Positions 7,698 to 16,252 of a stretch of 64,000 nucleotides of DNA are shown here, one piece after another. The notes under the pieces were generated by a model, which made no database searches, was not told where the DNA came from, and saw nothing but the letters and a program-made list of their open reading frames with translations. The translations under genes were made by a program, and so were the position numbers. The stretch comes from Planctomycetota bacterium (GTDB lineage: Bacteria > Planctomycetota > UBA1135 > JACQFD01), in the NCBI GenBank assembly GCA_016200225.1, contig JACQFD010000012.1:62001-126000 (forward strand), written 5' to 3'. Position 1 is the first letter of the stretch, and each line of letters begins with the position of its first letter.

Positions 7698-9229
7698 TCG
7701 TTAGTCATTACATTTGAGAATCCGGGTCCCGGAATCGCCGGCAGCAACCATTGCGTGCCGTGCGTGTCGTTTCGCCAGCGAAACAGTCCCAATAGTAACG
7801 ACCATTCGCTGTCGCCGTTTGCATAACTTGCGCGGCCGCCGAGTACCGGGAACGACCAGCGCGTGCTCCGGTCGTCGCTTTCATAACGGTAAAGATCGAG
7901 CAGCGCGCGGGCCGTTACGCTACCGTCCGGACGTTCGTCGCGCGAAAATAAAGAAAAGAACGGCCACCAGTTTTCGCGGAATCCCGGCACTTTCGGGTAG
8001 GGCAGCGGCGCGAGCGCTTCCGCGTGTTCGCGGCCTCCGGCCTCCTTTTCATAACGATAAAACGGCCAAATGAGCGTTGAGGATCCTTCCACTTCGCTCG
8101 AAGGCGCCGATGCGGTTCCACCCGCGCGTTTTTTCGTCTTCGAATGGTAATAAAAGGGCACGACGTACGCCGAATCGCGTTCGAATCCCGGCGAGTTCTC
8201 GCTTCGAATCCAAACAATCGGCCAAAGATAATTAGTCGAGTCGATTTCCTGACTGTGATAATGCGCATAAAAAGGCAGCGCGCGGGTTTCCGAAAATGGA
8301 TGGCCGCTGCCATTGCGCACAGACTTTACAAACGGCCACGGTCCGTCGTAGCCCGAATAACCGGTTTCATCGTTCCAGTTCCAACCAAAAAACGGCCACA
8401 GAATACTGCGGCTGTGCGCGCCGCCCTGATCGACCTCGCCGTAGAAAGGCCAAAATAACCATTCGCGCGAAGGGCTTCCCGTGTCGAGGCCGTTGGATTC
8501 GCTGTGCCAGAACGGCCACATTACAAATGATCGGTCGTAGTGTCCCGGATAGGATGAGTGACCGAAGAACGGCCACGCGCGCCACCAACTGGCGCCATCG
8601 GGTCCGCTTCCGAAACCCGTGAACGGCGGAAGGATTCCCCAAGAGCGTTGTTCGCCGTCCTTCTTTACCGTGGATCCGTAAATTGGGAATAGTATGAACG
8701 TAATTTCATCATATGTAAAAAAATCCTTCAATTTTCCGTAAAATGGAAAGAAAGCAAAATAACTATTTTTTTCCGAGCCCGATCCGGCGAATAGTAGTGG
8801 GAACACGGACCAGTCGACTTCCGATTCGCCGTTTTCATTGGTATGGCGTTGCCACCACCAGAAAGGGAAAAACCGTCCGTATCCCTCTTCTGTATCCGAA
8901 CGAAAATGGCCAAGCGGCCAGAGTACGTCCGTCTCCGTCAGCAGACCGTCATCGGGAATCGCTTTGTCCCGATTTCTTTCCAAGCGATGTCGAAACAGCG
9001 GGTGGAGCGCGAACTCGGCGGCTTCCGTGTCCTCGCTCCGATTGGCTTCGTGCCGAACGTCGATAATTCCGCCGAGCGCCTCGTGCGCGGTTCCGCCGCC
9101 CGCCGTCTGGTGAAACGAATAGATTGGCGCGAGGTGAATGTCCCGCGGCGGCAACGCGCACGCCGTTAATATAGCAATACCGCACCCGGCGGCCACGCGA
9201 AGCGATTGCGGTTGGAAAGTAGAATTCAC
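7694..9229 (-). CDS. Lipoprotein with W-P-F repeats, first gene of the mla operon
   Basis: Function not recognised. I chose the GTG at 9229 because it is followed directly by a lipoprotein signal (AAGCGIAILTAC, lipobox LTAC). An ATG at 9376 in the same frame would overlap trpS by 9 bp and bury that signal inside the protein. The mature part of about 480 residues holds some 15-17 copies of a hydrophobic-[WF]-P-[FILV]-[FYW] core every 20-45 residues (AWPFFGH, MWPFWHS, FWPFYGE, LWPFFGW, LWPIVWI, IWPFYRY, WWPFFSL), spaced by Gly/Ser/Asp/Arg-rich turns. It is very rich in Trp, Phe and Tyr. This pattern suggests repeated beta-strands or a beta-solenoid. Translational overlap with mlaE suggests an outer-membrane or periplasmic partner of the lipid transporter. 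Confidence 0.8.
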   Translation of the reverse strand: MNSTFQPQSLRVAAGCGIAILTACALPPRDIHLAPIYSFHQTAGGGTAHEALGGIIDVRHEANRSEDTEAAEFALHPLFRHRLERNRDKAIPDDGLLTETDVLWPLGHFRSDTEEGYGRFFPFWWWQRHTNENGESEVDWSVFPLLFAGSGSEKNSYFAFFPFYGKLKDFFTYDEITFILFPIYGSTVKKDGEQRSWGILPPFTGFGSGPDGASWWRAWPFFGHSSYPGHYDRSFVMWPFWHSESNGLDTGSPSREWLFWPFYGEVDQGGAHSRSILWPFFGWNWNDETGYSGYDGPWPFVKSVRNGSGHPFSETRALPFYAHYHSQEIDSTNYLWPIVWIRSENSPGFERDSAYVVPFYYHSKTKKRAGGTASAPSSEVEGSSTLIWPFYRYEKEAGGREHAEALAPLPYPKVPGFRENWWPFFSLFSRDERPDGSVTARALLDLYRYESDDRSTRWSFPVLGGRASYANGDSEWSLLLGLFRWRNDTHGTQWLLPAIPGPGFSNVMTNE

Positions 9230-9367
9230 GTCGTTGCGGGATTGTAATGTCCGGCGCTTCGCGTTTCGCGCAAGCTCTCGCGTTCCAGCAAGGCGGAGCA
9301 AATCGGAGGCCGGTAGGTCATTGATGGTCGCCCCCTCCGCCGATACGGTCGGAGCGGATTTTCCAAA

Positions 9368-10360
9368 ATGTCTCAACGCGTTCTAAGTGGTATTCAACCG
9401 ACCGGTTCGCTGCACCTTGGCAACTATTTCGGCGCGATTCAAAATTATGTGGCCCTCCAGGATCGTTATGAATCGATTTATTGTGTCGTCGACCTGCATG
9501 CGCTCACGTCGAGACCGCGCGCGGAGGATTTGAAAAAAAACACGCTCGAAGCGGCGAAAATATTATTGTCGTGCGGCCTCGATCCGAAACGTTGCGTGCT
9601 TTTCGTTCAGTCCCATGTGCCCGCGCACGCCGAACTTGCCTGGATTCTCGCGTGTTCCACGGCGTACGGCGATTTGACGCGGATGACCCAATTTAAAGAA
9701 AAAGGGGATCTCGCGCAATCCAAGGGCGATATTATCAATACGGGAATATTTACTTATCCCGTTCTGCAGGCGGCGGACATCCTTGCCTACCGCGCCGAAA
9801 TCGTGCCCGTCGGCGACGACCAATTACAACATCTGGAACTCGCGCGCGAGATTGTGCGAAGATTCAATGCAACCTATGGCGAGACGTTTCCCGAGCCGCG
9901 GCCGCTGCTTTCGACCGCGAAACGCGTCATCGGCCTCGACGGCGAAGCCAAGATGTCAAAAAGCCGCGGCAACGACATCGGAATTCTGGACGCGCCCGAC
10001 GTTGTAAAGAAAAAACTCGCTTCGGCCAAGACCGATATCAAGCGGCTGCGCCGCAACGATCCCGGCGAACCGAAAGATTGTAATATTTTTGCATTACATC
10101 AATTCGTAACTTCGCCCGAAAAGATCGCCGAGATCGAGACAGGCTGCCGCAGCGCTTCGCTCGGCTGCGTCGATTGCAAAGGCATTTTCGCGGCGTCCGT
10201 CGAACACCTTGCCGGTCCGATTCGCGCGCGGGCGGAAGTGTTGGAACGCCGGCCCGACGATATAAAGAATATTCTCCGCGACGGCGCCGGCCGCGCGAAT
10301 GCAATCGCGGAGGCGACGATGGAAACTGTACGAAAAAAGATCGGTATCGGTGAATTTTAA
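9368..10360 (+). CDS. trpS: Tryptophanyl-tRNA synthetase
   Basis: Class I aminoacyl-tRNA synthetase that charges tRNA-Trp. The 330-residue length is normal for the bacterial enzyme. The N-terminus MSQRVLSGIQPTGSLHLGNY contains the HIGH-like motif HLGN. DGEAKMSKSRGNDIG holds KMSKS at 195-199. Also diagnostic are TRMTQFKEKG, PVLQAADILAYRAEIVPVG and the DQLQHLELAREI block. The start follows directly from the conserved N-terminus. The gene is divergent from the mla operon. A lipoprotein gene begins 13 nt after its stop. Confidence 0.97.
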   Translation: MSQRVLSGIQPTGSLHLGNYFGAIQNYVALQDRYESIYCVVDLHALTSRPRAEDLKKNTLEAAKILLSCGLDPKRCVLFVQSHVPAHAELAWILACSTAYGDLTRMTQFKEKGDLAQSKGDIINTGIFTYPVLQAADILAYRAEIVPVGDDQLQHLELAREIVRRFNATYGETFPEPRPLLSTAKRVIGLDGEAKMSKSRGNDIGILDAPDVVKKKLASAKTDIKRLRRNDPGEPKDCNIFALHQFVTSPEKIAEIETGCRSASLGCVDCKGIFAASVEHLAGPIRARAEVLERRPDDIKNILRDGAGRANAIAEATMETVRKKIGIGEF

Positions 10361-10373
10361 AGATAGAAATGTA

Positions 10374-10889
10374 ATGAGGCCAATCACTATAATTCCAGCG
10401 ATTCTTATCGTATGCGGCTTTGGGGCGGCCGCCGGTTGTACGACTTCCGAAAAACAACAAGGCGCGCCGCCGCTGCACGTCGCGATGCCGGCGAATCCGG
10501 ATGCGGACGCGCGCGCCCGCTCCGCGGTCGAACATGCCGTTTCGATTTCCGCCAATCGGATTGAATTGTATCTTCCTCCGGCTCTTTACGCGGAACTCAC
10601 TTGCGCGCCTTCGACGCATCAACAAACCGAATACGGCACGGCGGTGGGCCGGCGCATATCGATCAAGCCGCCCAAGGAGGGCGAACCCGCCGGCGATCCG
10701 GCGCGCATGGTCATCGGAAAATGGACGCTCGAATCGAACGGACCGATGGAGGTCCTTTTTGTAGTAGACAAATCCGCCGCGGTCGCCCGCGTGCGAGCGA
10801 GCGGCGTCGCGCGCGCGACTCGCGACGGCAAAGAATACAAAAACGCCGCTTCTGTACATATCGACGACGAACAATTCAGCGTCCGATAA
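10374..10889 (+). CDS. Small hypothetical lipoprotein
   Basis: 171 residues. The frame opens upstream inside trpS, but the ATG at 10374 gives a proper lipoprotein signal (MRPITIIPAILIVCGFG, lipobox AAGC with the lipidated Cys near 22). The mature domain has alternating hydrophobic residues consistent with a small beta-rich fold (RIELYLPPALYAELTC, MVIGKWTLESNGPMEVLFVV, KNAASVHIDDEQFSV). I do not recognise the family. It lies 13 nt after trpS and is probably co-transcribed with it. Confidence 0.72.
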   Translation: MRPITIIPAILIVCGFGAAAGCTTSEKQQGAPPLHVAMPANPDADARARSAVEHAVSISANRIELYLPPALYAELTCAPSTHQQTEYGTAVGRRISIKPPKEGEPAGDPARMVIGKWTLESNGPMEVLFVVDKSAAVARVRASGVARATRDGKEYKNAASVHIDDEQFSVR

Positions 10890-10921
10890 TATATTATTAA
10901 TTCCCGGTTTTTCCAAATTTT

Positions 10922-11944
10922 GTGAATAAACGCGCGATTGGATATATCTTAATTCTGGCGACCGGATGCCGCGGCGGTATTTCCAAGGCAATCATCGAAC
11001 GATACGAAGGATTTGGAGATAACCCGGGCGGCCGCCAGACGCTCGAGAATGCGACGCGCGAACTCGCCGCCGGCCATGTGGACGCGAGCCTCGCGCTCGC
11101 GGCGAGCCTGCGCGAGCGTCATCCCGATAATTTCTTCGTACATCGTTTATATCAGGATGCAATGATCGCCGCGAATCGCCGCGGAGACCTGCTTCAGGAA
11201 TATAAACATCTTTGCGAGAGCCGGCCCAGCGCGTTTCATTATACAATGAATTCGCGAATTCAAGAATCGCCGGACGAAGGCGTCGCGCAGGCCATTCGCG
11301 CGCTCGATCTTGACGATCAATTTCCGTGGGCGTGGTATGCGCGCGGATGGTGGGTGGCGAAAAGTAAGGATAGCAAAGACGCCGATCAGTTATTTCGAAA
11401 AGCGCTGGAATTGCATCCCCACTTTTTTCTCGTATTGCGCGATTACGCGATTTCCCAGAGGAAAAATCGCGAGAATTCGTCCGCGCTCGACGCTCTCGAA
11501 AAATATCTGCGCGAGTTTCCGAACCGCCGCGACGAGCGCGTCGTGCTCGCTTCATTATTGTTAAATGCAGGAATGGACGAACGGGCGGAAACGGAGCTTC
11601 GCTCGCTCCTCGAACAGTCGCCGGGCGATGTGGATTGTGAAAAACTCCTCGCGAAAGCGCTTCTCCATCGCGAAAAAGTGGCGGAAGCGAAGGCGATCTA
11701 CGAACGATTGTCGGTCGCGCATCCCGAGGATCCCACGTATGATTTCAATATTGCAATTGTAGCGGAAGTTTACGAAAACAACATTGAGCGCGCGGCTGAA
11801 TATTATAAAAAATATCTTGACCGTTCAGAGGGCCAGCCGTTCTGGACTCGAACGCAGGCGAAGTTTTGGCTCGGCGACATTGAAGCCCGCCTTGGCACCG
11901 CGTCGCGCCCGGATTCGGGGGGCGGCGAGGAACGCAAGCGGTGA
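10922..11944 (+). CDS. Tetratricopeptide-repeat lipoprotein
   Basis: 340 residues from a GTG start. The N-terminus is a short lipoprotein-like signal (KRAIGYILILATGC). The remainder is almost wholly alpha-helical TPR-like repeats: AWYARGWWVAKSKDSKDADQ, FFLVLRDYAISQRKNRENS, VVLASLLLNAGMDERAE, LLAKALLHREKVAEAKAIYE and IVAEVYENNIERAAEYYKKY show the W/L-G-Y-A/F-A pattern. Likely a cell-envelope scaffold or assembly protein; no specific role can be given. Its stop overlaps the dtd start by 4 bp, so the two are translationally coupled. Confidence 0.82.
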   Translation: MNKRAIGYILILATGCRGGISKAIIERYEGFGDNPGGRQTLENATRELAAGHVDASLALAASLRERHPDNFFVHRLYQDAMIAANRRGDLLQEYKHLCESRPSAFHYTMNSRIQESPDEGVAQAIRALDLDDQFPWAWYARGWWVAKSKDSKDADQLFRKALELHPHFFLVLRDYAISQRKNRENSSALDALEKYLREFPNRRDERVVLASLLLNAGMDERAETELRSLLEQSPGDVDCEKLLAKALLHREKVAEAKAIYERLSVAHPEDPTYDFNIAIVAEVYENNIERAAEYYKKYLDRSEGQPFWTRTQAKFWLGDIEARLGTASRPDSGGGEERKR

Positions 11945-12402
11945 TTGCCGTTCTGCAGCGCGTTTCGAGCGCGCGGGTCCTCGTCGACGATGCGCCGATC
12001 GGTAGTATACAGAAGGGAATTTTAGTGTTTGCCGCGGCGTTGCGGGGAGATGCCGAAAAGGACGCGGACGCGCTCGCCGGGAGAATTGTTGAATATCGTA
12101 TTTTCCCGGACGCCGCCGGCAAAATGAATTGTAGTGTTCTCGAGGCCGGCGGCGCGATTCTGGTCGTGAGTCAATTCACGCTCGCCGCGGACGGGGAGAA
12201 GGGACGGCGGCCCTCCTTCGACCGCGCAGCGCCACCCGACGACGGCCGGGCATTGTTCGATCGACTTGTTCTTACGCTCCGTAGCTACCGGGCTTCCGTC
12301 GAAACCGGACGTTTTGGCGCCGAGATGCGCGTCGAGATCGTGAATGAGGGGCCGGCCACTTTTGTCCTGGAGCGTCCCAGCTCTCGAATGAAATCCACTT
12401 AG
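11941..12402 (+). CDS. dtd: D-aminoacyl-tRNA deacylase
   Basis: Removes D-amino acids (and glycine from mischarged tRNA-Ala) from tRNA as a homodimer in the cytoplasm. The 153 residues match the family length. The catalytic motif SQFTLAAD is at 77-84 and KGRRPSFDRAAPP follows. VETGRFGAEM (120-129) precedes NEGPATFVLE, in which Gly137-Pro138 is the conserved cross-subunit Gly-cisPro. GTG start with an SD-like GAGGAA upstream inside the preceding TPR gene, which it overlaps by 4 bp. Confidence 0.96.
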   Translation: MIAVLQRVSSARVLVDDAPIGSIQKGILVFAAALRGDAEKDADALAGRIVEYRIFPDAAGKMNCSVLEAGGAILVVSQFTLAADGEKGRRPSFDRAAPPDDGRALFDRLVLTLRSYRASVETGRFGAEMRVEIVNEGPATFVLERPSSRMKST

Positions 12403-12418
12403 GAGAAAAGTTCCACTG

Positions 12419-12446
12419 TTGACCCGCGGGGGTAACGGCCGATAAA
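12419..12446 (+). promoter_or_regulatory. Candidate sigma-70-type promoter for the HU gene
   Basis: TTGACC (12419-12424) is followed after 16 nt by GATAAA (12441-12446). The start would lie roughly 100 nt before the HU ATG. The same TTGACC hexamer occurs in front of the tRNA-tuf operon and the S10 leader, which adds weight. Assignment is by motif only. Confidence 0.45.
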
Positions 12447-12554
12447 CGATTCTGTTCAAAGGCTTGCGTCAACGAGCCAGCCAGCGTTTTAATAACCAAC
12501 CCGCCCTAATTCATTCTAAAAGGCGCCAATTTTCCAACCAGGGAACCCACGCGC

Positions 12555-12899
12555 ATGAGCGATTCCAAAACTCGAACCATAACGAAGAAGGAACTGGTCA
12601 ACCGCATTGCGGATGCGACCGGCCAAACCAAGGTCGTCGTCAAGGAGATCATTCAAAGATTCCTTGATTCGATGATTCAAGAACTTGGGACGGGAAACCG
12701 GCTCGAGTTTCGCGAATTTGGCGTATTTGAAGTCAAGGAACGCGCTCCCCGTCGGGCGCAGAATCCACGAACGCTTGAAAAAGTAGATGTCCCGGCGAAA
12801 AGCGTCGTGAAATTCAAGGTCGGCCGGCTCATGCGGGGCGTCGTTTCCGGCGAAATTCCGAATCAGCCGCTCGATCCCAATCGTTATGGAGACGATTAG
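12555..12899 (+). CDS. HU/IHF-family DNA-bending protein
   Basis: A 114-residue nucleoid protein that binds and bends DNA as a dimer. The core TKKELVNRIADATGQTKVVV (10-29) and EFREFGVFEVKER (51-63) match the HU alpha-helical body and beta-sheet. The DNA-binding arm is RRAQNPRTLEKVDVPAKS, with Asn70-Pro71 at the intercalating tip. Compared with E. coli HU (90 residues) there is a short N-terminal extension and a C-terminal tail (SGEIPNQPLDPNRYGDD). Whether it behaves as HU or IHF cannot be told from one subunit. A hairpin terminator follows 11 nt after the stop. Confidence 0.93.
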   Translation: MSDSKTRTITKKELVNRIADATGQTKVVVKEIIQRFLDSMIQELGTGNRLEFREFGVFEVKERAPRRAQNPRTLEKVDVPAKSVVKFKVGRLMRGVVSGEIPNQPLDPNRYGDD

Positions 12900-12910
12900 T
12901 TAAATATAAT

Positions 12911-12940
12911 ATTCGGACGCGCCCATGGCGGCGTCCGAAT
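12911..12940. terminator. Hairpin terminator between convergent HU and cystathionine synthase genes
   Basis: Perfect 10-bp arms ATTCGGACGC (12911-12920) and GCGTCCGAAT (12931-12940) enclose a 10-nt loop that can itself pair partly. A short T-rich stretch follows on the + strand (agttatttt). It sits between converging genes and can serve both strands. Confidence 0.7.
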
Positions 12941-12959
12941 AGTTATTTTCGAGCGGATA

Positions 12960-14126
12960 TTAACGAAGCGAAGCGAAGGCCCGTTCGAGGTCGCGGATCA
13001 AATCGTCGCCGTGTTCCACGCCGACGGAAAGACGCAACAATCCGTCCTGCAATCCCGCTTTGAGCCGCTCTTCCCGCGGAATGGATCCGTGGGTCATCGA
13101 AACGGGATGATCGATCAACGATTCGACGCCGCCCAGTGATTCCGCGAGCGCGAACAACTGCGTATGCGACGCGAAAGACTTGCCCTCCTCGACGCCGCCT
13201 TTCAATTCAAACGATACAATTCCACCAGGTCCGCGCATTTGTGTCTTTGCCAGCTCGAACTGCGGATGATGCTTGAGTCCGGGATAATAAACGCGCTCGA
13301 CTTTCGGATGTTGATCCAGAAATTGAGCAATCCGGCGCGCGTTCTCGACGTGGCGATCCATTCGTAAGTGTAACGTCTTCGTTCCGCGCAGCACGAGAAA
13401 ACAATCCATCGGGCCCGGCGTCGCGCCCACGGCATTTTGATAATGTTTGAGTTTTGTATATAGTTCGGTATCATTACATAAAATCGCGCCGCCGACGACG
13501 TCGCTGTGCCCGCCGAGATATTTCGTCGTCGAATGCGCGACCATGTCGCAGCCGAGTTCGAGAGGCCGCTGCAGCGCGGGAGTCGCAAAAGTATTATCGC
13601 AACAAGTCAGAATTCCGTGTCTCTTCGCGACGGCCGACGCCGCGGAGAGGTCGGTGAGCCGGAGCAGCGGATTCGTCGGCGTTTCGAACAATATTAATTT
13701 TGTTTCTTTACGAATCGCATTCTCAATATTCGCGATATTCGTTGTATCGATAAACGTGCTCGCGATACCGAGTTTCTCGTAAAGCGTCTTGATGATTCGA
13801 TAGGTTCCGCCGTAAAGATCGTTCCCCGCCATGATGTGGTCGCCGGATTTCAGTAAATTTAATACTGTATTGATCGCTCCCATGCCCGACGAAAAAGCGA
13901 GTCCGTGTCGCGCGCCTTCGAGTGCGGCGAGGTTGCGTTCCAGCGCGACGCGCGTCGGATTGGTCGTTCGGGAATAATCAAATCCCTTGTGCTGCGCCGG
14001 CGCCGACTGGACGTAGGTCGAAGTCATATAAACAGGCGTCATGATCGCGCCGGTCGAGGGATCGGGCTCCTGGCCTGCGTGCACGCAGAGCGTTGCAAAA
14101 GATAGAGGATGGGATGGGCTCGTCAT
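12960..14126 (-). CDS. Cystathionine gamma-synthase / gamma-lyase (Cys/Met metabolism PLP enzyme)
   Basis: 388 residues, PLP fold type I, Cys/Met metabolism family. The Schiff-base lysine is Lys202 in HSTTKYLGGHSD and the pyridine-binding Asp is Asp177 in CCDNTFATP. YSRTTNPTR, SSGMGAI and TPTNPLL are family blocks, and the C-terminus LIDHPVSMTHGSIP followed by LLRLSVGVEHGDDL is typical. Sequence alone does not separate cystathionine gamma-synthase (metB) from gamma-lyase (mccB/cth), so no symbol is given. It is divergent from mutS2, with only 17 nt between the two start codons. Confidence 0.95.
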   Translation of the reverse strand: MTSPSHPLSFATLCVHAGQEPDPSTGAIMTPVYMTSTYVQSAPAQHKGFDYSRTTNPTRVALERNLAALEGARHGLAFSSGMGAINTVLNLLKSGDHIMAGNDLYGGTYRIIKTLYEKLGIASTFIDTTNIANIENAIRKETKLILFETPTNPLLRLTDLSAASAVAKRHGILTCCDNTFATPALQRPLELGCDMVAHSTTKYLGGHSDVVGGAILCNDTELYTKLKHYQNAVGATPGPMDCFLVLRGTKTLHLRMDRHVENARRIAQFLDQHPKVERVYYPGLKHHPQFELAKTQMRGPGGIVSFELKGGVEEGKSFASHTQLFALAESLGGVESLIDHPVSMTHGSIPREERLKAGLQDGLLRLSVGVEHGDDLIRDLERAFASLR

Positions 14127-14143
14127 GGCAAGGAGTATTCTGT

Positions 14144-16252
14144 TTGCGTACTACCTTGCAAACGAACGATCGCTTTTCACTCGGCGCGCTTGAGTTTTTT
14201 CCGATCCGGGAACGACTCTCGTCGCTTTGCGAGACCGACCTCGGGCGAACCTGTGCCGGCTCGCTCGCTCCCGCGCCGGTCGCCGGAACGTCGCGCGAGT
14301 GGCTCGCGCGCGTCGCGGAGGCTGCGAAGCTTTACGCCATGGGCAAGGCTCCGTCGTTGTCGGGGATCGAGGACTTCGGGCCGTTCTTGCATCATTTGTC
14401 GAGCGGTGGAAGGCCGCTCGAACCGCTGGCGCTGGCAAAAATCGCCTCGACGCTGCGGAGAGGACACGATCTCCGAATATTAATATTACAAAACGGCGCG
14501 GAAGCGCCGAAACTCGCGTCGGTCGCCAGCGCGTTGCCGGACCTCGTCGAACTGGCGCAGGAAATCGACCGCTGTGTCGACATTCGCGGCGAAGTCCTCG
14601 ATACGGCAAGCGCGAAACTCGCCGTGGCCGCGGCGCGCCGGCGGGGTCTCGAATCGGAGGTCGATCGCGTGATGTTACAAATACTCGCGCGCCCCGATGT
14701 TCGAAAATCGTTAAATTCACCAAAACCGGTCTATCGTAATAATCGTCCGGTGCTGGCGGTGAAATCCGAGTTCCGCCATCGAGTGAGCGGTTTATTGTTA
14801 GATCGTTCCGGGACCGGCGGAAGCGTATTCATCGAGCCCGAGGAGGTCGTCGAACTCGGAAACGCGCTCGCGGAAGTCGCGGTGGTCATCGCGCGCGAAA
14901 TTTCAACTGTATTATTGGATCTTTCGCGCCTCGTGCTCGCGCGGCGCGACCGACTGGTTGTTTTTCTCGAGCTCGCGGGCGAGCTCGATTTGGAATTTAC
15001 GAAAGCTCGTTATCTTATCCGGATCGACGGCTGCATTCCGCAAATCACCGATCGACGGAAATTAAGGATTACCGACGCGCGGCACCCTGGATTATTAGAT
15101 TATCTGTTCGTCGACGATCCGAAACACCACAAATCGCCGGGCGCGCACTCCCACGTCGTTCCGATCGACGTCGAAATCGGCGGTGAATACGATTTATTAG
15201 TGGTCACGGGTCCGAACACGGGCGGTAAAACTGTAGCTTTGAAGACTGTCGGTTTGCTCGCGGCCATGGCCCTGTCCGGGATTCCAATTCCCGCGCGCGG
15301 CGCGGAAATACCGGCGTTCGACGGAATATTTGTAGATATCGGCGACGAACAGGAAATATCACAATCCCTTTCCACGTTTTCGTCGCATATGATTCGCGTG
15401 GCCGCGGCCGTTCGAAACGCGACCCGCGAATCGTTAGTTTTAATGGACGAGGTCGGCGCCGGCACCGATCCGGCGGAAGGCGCGGCGTTGGGCGAGGCCA
15501 TTCTCGAATACTTTCTTTCGCGCGGCGTTCGCGCGATGGCGACCACGCATCTCGGATCGTTGAAAGAACTGGCGTATCGCCATAAACGAATCGAAAACGC
15601 TACAGTTGAATTCGATCCGGAAACATTGCAACCGCGATTTCGATTATTAGTCGGAATTCCGGGCTCGTCGCAGGCGCTCGCGGTCGCGCAGCGTGTGGGA
15701 ATGCCGGAGGCCGTCGTCGCAAATGCCGCGTCCCGCCTCGAGAAACGCGATCATCGGACGGAGGAGGCGGTTGTCGCGATCCAGTCGGCGCGCGTCGAGG
15801 CCGACGCGGCCCGGCGCCGCGCGGACTCCGTCCTTCTTTCGGCCGAGCAGAAGCTCGCGGAAGCAGCCGTGCGCGAACAACAGGTTGAAATGCGCTCGGC
15901 AATCTTGAGCGCGGAAGCGCAGAAGACCATCGACGCCGCGATCGGCCGTTTGCGAATGCTAATGAAAGATCGATTTGATCGTACAATTTCGACCTTGCCA
16001 AAACCGTTCGATTCGCGTCTCCGTGAACTTCGCGAAGAATTGGAATCTTGTATTTCACTGGAACCGATTGAACAAAAAAGGCTGGAATTCGTAAGTCGGT
16101 TGAAGCGCGACGATATTGTATATATTCCAAAACTGAAACAAAGGTGCCCGGTCCGCAAAGTCCAACGCGATCGAAGAATCGTCACCGTGATGCTCGGCGA
16201 CGTTCCGACCGACGTGCGTTACGATGAGGTGACCTGGTATGAAGTCCTGTGA
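14144..16252 (+). CDS. mutS2: MutS2-like ATPase lacking the Smr nuclease domain
   Basis: A DNA/ribosome-associated MutS homologue. I chose the TTG at 14144 because AAGGAG lies 8 nt upstream and it avoids overlap with the divergent gene, giving 702 residues. Domains: lever and clamp region (about 10-330), ATPase with Walker A GPNTGGKT (356-363), Walker B VLMDEVGAGTDPAEG (Asp435-Glu436) and a THLGSLKELA switch. A coiled coil follows at about 530-590, then a KOW-like segment (DDIVYIPKLKQRCPVRKV). The protein stops there: the C-terminal Smr endonuclease domain of canonical MutS2 (about 780 residues) is absent. It overlaps aroC by 4 bp. Confidence 0.93.
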   Translation: MRTTLQTNDRFSLGALEFFPIRERLSSLCETDLGRTCAGSLAPAPVAGTSREWLARVAEAAKLYAMGKAPSLSGIEDFGPFLHHLSSGGRPLEPLALAKIASTLRRGHDLRILILQNGAEAPKLASVASALPDLVELAQEIDRCVDIRGEVLDTASAKLAVAAARRRGLESEVDRVMLQILARPDVRKSLNSPKPVYRNNRPVLAVKSEFRHRVSGLLLDRSGTGGSVFIEPEEVVELGNALAEVAVVIAREISTVLLDLSRLVLARRDRLVVFLELAGELDLEFTKARYLIRIDGCIPQITDRRKLRITDARHPGLLDYLFVDDPKHHKSPGAHSHVVPIDVEIGGEYDLLVVTGPNTGGKTVALKTVGLLAAMALSGIPIPARGAEIPAFDGIFVDIGDEQEISQSLSTFSSHMIRVAAAVRNATRESLVLMDEVGAGTDPAEGAALGEAILEYFLSRGVRAMATTHLGSLKELAYRHKRIENATVEFDPETLQPRFRLLVGIPGSSQALAVAQRVGMPEAVVANAASRLEKRDHRTEEAVVAIQSARVEADAARRRADSVLLSAEQKLAEAAVREQQVEMRSAILSAEAQKTIDAAIGRLRMLMKDRFDRTISTLPKPFDSRLRELREELESCISLEPIEQKRLEFVSRLKRDDIVYIPKLKQRCPVRKVQRDRRIVTVMLGDVPTDVRYDEVTWYEVL

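Noticed and set aside
9230-9376. Longer N-terminus for the WPF lipoprotein starting at 9376
   Set aside because: It would overlap trpS and place the lipoprotein signal about 50 residues inside the protein.
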